Below are positions 59,231 to 64,000 of a DNA stretch of 64,000 nucleotides, piece by piece. Within the stretch, counting starts at the first letter, position 1. Each line of letters opens with the position of its first letter. A program made the translations under genes and the position numbers. The stretch is from DASPPF01 sp032906705 (GTDB lineage Archaea; Thermoproteota; Nitrososphaeria; Nitrososphaerales; Gagatemarchaeaceae): the NCBI GenBank assembly GCA_032906705.1, contig JAJTZC010000001.1, positions 1 through 64,000 of the forward strand, given 5' to 3'. The notes below the pieces were generated by a model. The model was not told where the DNA came from. It saw only the letters and a list, made by a program, of their open reading frames with translations, and did no database searches.

Positions 59231-59637
59231 GCTCTGACCTTTCGCAGCCGCTCGCGACGCTTCCGCTTCAAGAGTGTCCTCAGGTAGTTTCGTGCCTCAC
59301 GAAGCGCCTTCAGGGAAGCTGCGAGATGCCCAGCCTCGAAGCGCTCGATTGACTCGCGCAGGTTCCGAAGCGCGAAACCAACGGCCTGTCGTTCATCAGG
59401 TACAACGTAGTGCTTCGAGTTGATGAAACGTCCGGGGTTCTCCTCGTCCAACTCTACCTTGACGAAGACAACGCTCTTCTCCACGAGGAGGTAAGCCTCC
59501 CAGAGCGTGCGGAGCTGCTCACCAGTCAGCTCGCCCGCGATGGAGGATACGAGCGACTCCAGGTTGTCCCGCGCATGCCTCAAGTCGTTCTTCGTTTCAT
59601 CCTGCCAGCTTGAATCGACGCCAGTGTTTGCAGTCAT
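59227..59637 (-). CDS. Helical protein, unknown function
   Basis: From ATG 59637 the product is 136 residues and all-helical, with a conserved-looking ESIERFEAGHLAASLKALREARNYLRTLLKRK basic C-terminus. A TATA box (TTATAAAT near 59672) lies about 30 bp upstream and is shared with the divergent gene at 59700. A longer start at 59682 covers the promoter. No family is recognised. Confidence 0.65.
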   Translation of the reverse strand: MTANTGVDSSWQDETKNDLRHARDNLESLVSSIAGELTGEQLRTLWEAYLLVEKSVVFVKVELDEENPGRFINSKHYVVPDERQAVGFALRNLRESIERFEAGHLAASLKALREARNYLRTLLKRKRRERLRKVRA

Positions 59638-59663
59638 GATGTCGGAGTCATCCTCGACTGTAA

Positions 59664-59678
59664 CCAGATTTATAACGG
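59664..59678. promoter_or_regulatory. Shared TATA box of the divergent pair at 59.6-59.7 kb
   Basis: ATTTATAACG (plus) and CGTTATAAAT (minus) occupy the same bases, at about 59671. They lie 28 bp from TTG/ATG 59697-59700 and about 34 bp from ATG 59637, so one box can serve both directions. Confidence 0.55.
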
Positions 59679-59699
59679 ACACGAATCGGGCGAAGTTTG

Positions 59700-60380
59700 A
59701 TGCCCAAGAAGGACGAGCCGAGCCTCAGCGGGGCGTGCTTCGTGAAACTTGAATCGCTTGTCGACCTCGGGAGGCTCTCGTGCTTCCAGGAGCGGGCACC
59801 CTTCCCCCTGTTCGCAATCAAGAAGGACGGTAACACGTGGATAGCTGCACAGGCTGACCTCTTCATGGGCGTGCCTGTATTCTACTACGCGGAAACCTCT
59901 GAAAACGGCGAGTTCCTTGCCTACAGGAAGGGGCCAGACGGCGAGGAAGTCAAGCTGCTCGAAGGGGCAAACAACGCGTCGTTCCTCTACGCGCCCATCA
60001 TCAAGGCGGTGAGACTCCCGAGCCGCCTCGACCCGAGGAAGGATTTCCCCGACAGGTTCATGGCGATGGAGGTCCGCGACCTCCAGAGCCTGGCCAAGGT
60101 TGCGACCTACAAGATGTTCTTCGAGGAGCCTCCCCTGCCCCTCTTCGCGTTCAAGACCGGGGACTCCTGGGTGATCGGGACGTTTGCGAGGATAGACGAC
60201 TATGAGGAGGCGTCGATCTTCTTCTACTGGAAGACAAAGGAGCAGCCGAATTCGGGCTTCGTCCGCTACAAACCGGACAAGATCGGAGACACGGGGTTCG
60301 TGTCGAAGACCGACGAGCACGGATACAACTACGTGAAGGTCGTGAAGTTGGCCGAGAAGCACCCGCTGGTCGAGCTCTAG
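59700..60380 (+). CDS. Protein with an internal tandem duplication
   Basis: The 226-residue product contains two similar halves: residues about 32-85 (APFPLFAIKKDGNTWIAA then FYYAETSENGEFLAYRK) and about 145-200 (PPLPLFAFKTGDSWVIGT then FFYWKTKEQPNSGFVRYK). Each is a beta-rich unit of about 55 residues separated by a helical linker. It is likely cytosolic. Function unknown. It ends overlapping the Nudix gene by 4 bp. Confidence 0.7.
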   Translation: MPKKDEPSLSGACFVKLESLVDLGRLSCFQERAPFPLFAIKKDGNTWIAAQADLFMGVPVFYYAETSENGEFLAYRKGPDGEEVKLLEGANNASFLYAPIIKAVRLPSRLDPRKDFPDRFMAMEVRDLQSLAKVATYKMFFEEPPLPLFAFKTGDSWVIGTFARIDDYEEASIFFYWKTKEQPNSGFVRYKPDKIGDTGFVSKTDEHGYNYVKVVKLAEKHPLVEL

Positions 60381-60826
60381 GCCGCCCGCACATCTGACTT
60401 CATGTTTTCTAGGAACGTATCCGCCTCCCTCAGAGTGGCTTTCGAATTGTCATAGCTCGCCTTCTTGAGCGCCTCCCCGAAGGTGAACCAGCCGAAGGCC
60501 TGGTGCTCCGCGGAAATGGTGACCTTCTCCTCAGCTGTCCTTGCCAGGAGGAAGACCACCCGCTTGTGAACGTTCCTGCCGCTCCTCCTGTAGAAGTATT
60601 CGATCACTTTCCTAAAGCCAGGCACGATTGAGATCCCCCCAAGCCCAGTCTCCTCCCGCACCTCTCTCAAGACCGTCTGGAGCTCGTCCTCCCCTTTCTC
60701 CATGTTCCCCTTCGGGAAGTCCCACTTCCCCGCGTTCAGCAACAAGACGTAGAGCCGGCTGCTCCTTTCGCTGAAGACGACGGCTCCCGCAGACCGCTCT
60801 TCCACGTGCCCAGCGTGCCACGGCAC
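60377..60826 (-). CDS. Nudix hydrolase, Ap4A type
   Basis: The 149-residue protein has the Nudix box in GNMEKGEDELQTVLREVREETGLGG (G-X5-E-X7-REVREET-X-G), preceded by WDFPK, the mark of asymmetric diadenosine tetraphosphatases. It hydrolyses nucleoside diphosphates linked to another moiety. The start is GTG 60826 or GTG 60805. It opposes ino1 with about 100 bp between them. Confidence 0.88.
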   Translation of the reverse strand: MPWHAGHVEERSAGAVVFSERSSRLYVLLLNAGKWDFPKGNMEKGEDELQTVLREVREETGLGGISIVPGFRKVIEYFYRRSGRNVHKRVVFLLARTAEEKVTISAEHQAFGWFTFGEALKKASYDNSKATLREADTFLENMKSDVRAA

Positions 60827-60889
60827 GAATTATTAGCATTCCGCACGCGATTCGCGACGAAGGTCGACGAGGCGCCAGAGGCCGGAAAT

Positions 60890-60924
60890 CGTTTTATACC
60901 AATTTTATGCACGTATAAATTGGT
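60890..60924 (+). promoter_or_regulatory. Palindromic promoter of the inositol-phosphate synthase
   Basis: ACCAATTTTAT (60898-60908) and ATAAATTGGT (60915-60924) are inverted around GCACGT, ending 2 bp before ATG 60926. A TATA box (GTTTTATACC, centre about 60895) overlaps the left arm. A regulator dimer at this site would block initiation. Confidence 0.6.
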
Positions 60925-60925
60925 C

Positions 60926-61987
60926 ATGGCAAAGATCAAGGTGGCGATAGCGGGAGTCGGTAACTGCGCCTCCGCAATCGTCCAGGGCATACAGCATTAT
61001 TCGCAACACGGTGAGGACGACGGACTGACATACTGGAAGGTCGGCGAGTACACCCCCGATGACATCGAGTTTGTCGCAGCGTTCGACGTCTCCTCGCGGA
61101 AGGTCGGAAAGGACCTTTCTCAGGCGATCTTCCAGCCCCCCAACAATACTCTGAAGATTGCGGAGGTGCCGAAGCTGGGCGTGGAGGTGAAGAAGGGGCC
61201 ACTCTTGGATGGACTCGGCAAGTACCTGAAGGACGTCGTGCCGGTCTCTCCGATGGAAGCGGGCGACGTCGTGGAGGAACTGGAACGCTCAGGGGCGGAG
61301 ATTCTGGTCAACTACCTTCCGGTTGGCAGCACGCGGGCGTCCCACCACTACGCGGAATCGGCGCTCAAGGGGGGGCTCGCCTTCGTCAACGCAATCCCGG
61401 TCTTCATAGCTTCCGACCCTACGTGGGCGGCGAGGTTCGCCCAAGCAGGGCTGCCAGTAGCGGGCGACGACGTGATGAGCCAGCTGGGTGCCACCGTGCT
61501 CCACAAGACACTGGTCAAGCTCGCCGTCGACAGGGGCGTCAAGGTGGACGAGACATACCAGCTGAACATAGGAGGGGACACTGACTTCCTGAACATGCTC
61601 GAAGAGAGCAGGCTGAGGGACAAGAGGGAGAGCAAGACAAGCGCGGTCAGGGCAATGTCCCCCTACGAGGTGCCGACGAGAATCGGTCCCAGCGACTACG
61701 TACCATTCCTGAACAACGACAAGGTCTGCTACATCTGGCTGAAGGGAACGTACTTCGGCGGGACCCCTGTGAAGGTTGACGTCAAGTTGCACGTGGTCGA
61801 CGCCTACGACAGCGGCGGCGTGATGGTCGACGCAATCAGGGGAGCCAAGATCGCGCTTGACAGGGGCGTCGGAGGCGAGCTCTCGAGCTTGTCGGCGTTC
61901 TGCTTCAAGCACCCGCCCAGCCAGATGCCCTATCCCGAGGCGAAGGCCGCGTTCGAAGAATTCACTTCTGGGAAGCGGGAGCGGTAG
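60926..61987 (+). CDS. ino1: Myo-inositol-1-phosphate synthase
   Basis: The 353-residue protein has the archaeal/actinobacterial INO1 pattern: VAIAGVGNCASAIVQGI (NAD-binding), NYLPVGSTRASHHYAESAL, AGDDVMSQLGATVLHKTL and LNIGGDTDFLNML. It converts glucose-6-phosphate to inositol-1-phosphate for phospholipids and osmolytes. ATG 60926 follows the palindromic promoter; longer frames start at 60806 inside the Nudix gene region. The end overlaps the convergent surface protein gene by 26 bp. Confidence 0.93.
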   Translation: MAKIKVAIAGVGNCASAIVQGIQHYSQHGEDDGLTYWKVGEYTPDDIEFVAAFDVSSRKVGKDLSQAIFQPPNNTLKIAEVPKLGVEVKKGPLLDGLGKYLKDVVPVSPMEAGDVVEELERSGAEILVNYLPVGSTRASHHYAESALKGGLAFVNAIPVFIASDPTWAARFAQAGLPVAGDDVMSQLGATVLHKTLVKLAVDRGVKVDETYQLNIGGDTDFLNMLEESRLRDKRESKTSAVRAMSPYEVPTRIGPSDYVPFLNNDKVCYIWLKGTYFGGTPVKVDVKLHVVDAYDSGGVMVDAIRGAKIALDRGVGGELSSLSAFCFKHPPSQMPYPEAKAAFEEFTSGKRER

Positions 61988-64000
61988 GTCGCGACATCCT
62001 CCTGGCCTCGTAGGCCACCACCAGGAGGGCGAGCAATGCGACGGCTGTCGGAATCACGTACCTCGAGGCCACATCTTCGCCAATTGCTATCCCCGCTGGG
62101 GGGAGCTTGCCGTTCAGAGTTTGGCCGGCGTAGCTGAAGGTTAGCTTGCCCGCGCTGAATGGTATAGTCTCGCCCGAGCTTGCACTGGCCGTGGCCTGCG
62201 CCGTGTAGGACGCTCCCGCCGCTAGCTGCCCGAGAGCGATGCTGAGGCCGCCCTTTGCAATCGTGGCATTGGACACGTCAGAGACACTGATCCCGCCGGG
62301 GATGGGCAGAACCAGCTGGACTCCCGTGACGCCGACAGTCGCCGGATTGGTTATCTTGACGCTTATCGTGAACTTCGCTCCTTCGGTCGGGGAGGCAGGA
62401 GAGGATGTGATGCTCGCGGCGAGTGCCCTATTCAGCTGCACCCCCGAGCTCTGGGTCGAAAGGCTGAACCTAGTCCCGCCCATGAAGAAACTCGAGGTGA
62501 CCGCCGTGGGGGCCGTTGTGCCTGACGCAGCCCCCATCACGACGCCGTAGGAGAAGGTGACGTTGGCGCCAGAGGCGAGGCTCTGCGTTGCCTTCGAGGT
62601 TGGTGCGCTGCCAGAGAGGCTGTCGAAACTGTCGGCACCGGTGCTGACCGTCGCATTGTAGAGGACGAACGGTCCGGCATTCTGCGCGGAGACCGCGACC
62701 TGGGAGGTCATCCCCTGGAAGAGTTCGGACGGGCTGTACTTTTTCGCCACCGACAGGCCCGCGGGGGCGGGCTGGGCGTTTGAGTAGCCCGTGAGGTTGT
62801 AGCCCGAGGAGAGCATGCTGAAGGAAGCGGGCCAGAAGATGAAGTTCGAGGGTTGGGTGACATTGAACTTGACGCTTGCCGATTCCTTGGCAGATGGTTT
62901 CACGCTCTGATACGAGAGCGTGAGCAGCCTTCCGTTGCATGTCAGATTGGAGCTGACTGAGCCGCATGGGAGTGTAGTTGGCAGGAGGGCTCGAGAGACG
63001 AAGGAGGTGACGTTTGCAGTGCCCCGGTTGGCGAAATCCATGCTAAGGGAGAGAGAGAATCCACTCCCCCCCGACAGCTGAGAAAGGGTCGCGTTCAGGG
63101 CCAGGTAACCGAAGCCGATCTTCATCCCTGCATGAGAGAACACCACGGAAAGGGAGTTGGTGCTGAGGCTCAAGGACCGGCCCTCGGGGGTGGCGTAGGA
63201 AACTGCGTAGCTCCTCGTCACATTCACATCTGCCAGAGACGGGGCAGTGGCATAGAGAGAGACTGTGGCAGAGCCGCCATCAGCCGACAGGCCGCCGACG
63301 ATGTGGCCACCGACTTTGACGGAGTTCGCGGCTCGTGTCCCCACGTTCTTCAGGGAGACCTTGAGTGACTGGTTGGAGCCTACGGGGCCGCCCAGGCTGG
63401 CAGAGGGTGAGAGGTAGGCGTAGACAACCGGCTCGTCGAGCCCGAGAGAGATGGACATCGTGTTGAGGCTCGTGTGACCGAGGATGGTCGCTCCACCGGC
63501 TGAGAAGGTGTATGAGACGCCGGTCCCGGGCAGCGCGAGCTGCTGGGTGGCCGTCCCGTTGTACTGTAGCACGTAGGTGGGTGACGTGGACTGGCCGGAC
63601 CCCAGGCTCGGAACAGAGACGTCGGACGACCCCCTAACGAGCTTGAAGAAACCCGTGCTCCTCCACCAGTCGTCTGAGAGGGTGATGCCAGAGAGCGCGG
63701 TGGAGTTCGACAGGTTGGTCAGGGATATTGTGACTGACATGTTGGACCCGGTCCTGAGCACCCCGACGTCGACGAGCCGGGTAGCCAGCAGCTGAGCAGG
63801 CTGCTGAATCACTGTCGCATTCACCCTGTTGAGCTTTGTTCCCTGCTTCAAGGTCAGCGTGTACGTGGAGCTGAACCTTGCCCGGTCGTTGGTCAGGGTG
63901 GCAGCGTCGGCGGATGTGACTATGCCGTCGAGGAAATGGAATTCAATCATGGAGGACGAACTCTTGTTGGAGGCCTGCAGCGAGGCGACGGCTTGGCCAA
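61962..64000 (-). CDS. Surface protein with CARDB-like repeats, cut by the window edge
   Basis: At least 679 residues are visible and the frame stays open to the window end; the Met at 63950 is internal. It has several repeats of about 110 residues with VTISLTNLSN, VSLKNVG, and VSVKITNPATVGVTGVQL motifs, typical of CARDB/COG1361 S-layer-associated domains, rich in Ser, Thr and glycosylation-type Asn sites. A C-terminal helix (YVIPTAVALLALLVVAYEA) and basic end anchor it in the membrane. An envelope role is inferred. Confidence 0.85.
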   Translation of the reverse strand, partial: GQAVASLQASNKSSSSMIEFHFLDGIVTSADAATLTNDRARFSSTYTLTLKQGTKLNRVNATVIQQPAQLLATRLVDVGVLRTGSNMSVTISLTNLSNSTALSGITLSDDWWRSTGFFKLVRGSSDVSVPSLGSGQSTSPTYVLQYNGTATQQLALPGTGVSYTFSAGGATILGHTSLNTMSISLGLDEPVVYAYLSPSASLGGPVGSNQSLKVSLKNVGTRAANSVKVGGHIVGGLSADGGSATVSLYATAPSLADVNVTRSYAVSYATPEGRSLSLSTNSLSVVFSHAGMKIGFGYLALNATLSQLSGGSGFSLSLSMDFANRGTANVTSFVSRALLPTTLPCGSVSSNLTCNGRLLTLSYQSVKPSAKESASVKFNVTQPSNFIFWPASFSMLSSGYNLTGYSNAQPAPAGLSVAKKYSPSELFQGMTSQVAVSAQNAGPFVLYNATVSTGADSFDSLSGSAPTSKATQSLASGANVTFSYGVVMGAASGTTAPTAVTSSFFMGGTRFSLSTQSSGVQLNRALAASITSSPASPTEGAKFTISVKITNPATVGVTGVQLVLPIPGGISVSDVSNATIAKGGLSIALGQLAAGASYTAQATASASSGETIPFSAGKLTFSYAGQTLNGKLPPAGIAIGEDVASRYVIPTAVALLALLVVAYEARRMSRPTAPASQK

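Noticed and set aside
1..64000. tRNA or rRNA genes
   Set aside because: I looked for T-loop (GGTTCGA-type) and cloverleaf patterns, in particular near the integrase, and found none convincing; reading by eye may miss an intron-containing tRNA.

Overview
This is about 64 kb of GC-rich archaeal DNA. Archaeal markers include an archaeal-type S-adenosylmethionine synthetase, a RIO2 kinase with an N-terminal winged helix, an Lsm protein, a RadB-like ATPase, an RqcH/NFACT protein, a CTP synthase beside a ThiN-type regulator, DUF373, and many start codons 24-28 bp from a TATA-like box, as expected for leaderless mRNAs. The gene set (thiolase-DUF35 pairs, ETF-linked acyl-CoA oxidation, F420-type luciferase-like oxidoreductase, MenA-like prenyltransferase) fits a heterotrophic TACK archaeon, probably Nitrososphaerota or a relative. 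That placement is inference.

Positions 1 to about 24.47 kb look like the right-hand part of an integrated mobile element. It ends in a complete tyrosine recombinase (23.1-24.5 kb) whose start overlaps the start of pyrG. The element carries a VirB6/TrbL-like polytopic protein (3.3-5.7 kb), many small membrane-anchored or secreted proteins (0.1-12.8 kb), an 878-residue surface protein (12.9-15.5 kb), two tandem pairs of tiny overlapping genes (15.6-16.3 kb), and an operon for a divergent TFIIB-like zinc-ribbon protein, a ParB-like protein and a small winged-helix-like protein (16.7-19.3 kb). A ribbon-helix-helix regulator, a truncated MFS exporter and a few small genes lie between 19.5 and 23 kb. 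The left end and any VirB4/VirD4 ATPases would be outside the window. The first 7.4 kb contains an undescribed composite 49-bp repeat of fixed geometry (22-bp box, 12-bp spacer, 15-bp box) in five intergenic copies, with single boxes elsewhere.

From 24.47 kb rightward the DNA is dense chromosomal core. It begins with pyrG, then a thiamine locus (ThiR-like regulator, ThiT transporter, PurM/HypE-like protein, nucleoside hydrolase) around a perfect 10-bp inverted repeat. A housekeeping block follows (RIO2, MAT, Lsm, RadB, EMC6-like protein, RqcH).

From 35.5 to 56.7 kb lies an acyl-CoA and ketone-body block. It holds a membrane iron-sulfur oxidoreductase resembling ETF:menaquinone oxidoreductase, an aldolase, an acyl-CoA dehydrogenase-etfB-etfA operon, an MmgE/PrpD protein, a TrmB regulator, an LLM oxidoreductase, MenA, two divergent thiolase-like proteins with an acetoacetyl-CoA synthetase and two DUF35 proteins, a branched-chain aminotransferase, a canonical thiolase and a long-chain acyl-CoA ligase. 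Together they suggest activation and oxidation of fatty or branched acyl-CoAs with electrons passed through ETF to menaquinone.

The final part (56.8-64 kb) carries DUF373, undecaprenyl-diphosphate-synthase-like UppS, a probable eL22-like ribosomal protein, a Nudix hydrolase, an inositol-phosphate synthase with a palindromic promoter, and a surface protein cut by the window edge. No rRNA, tRNA or CRISPR array was recognised.
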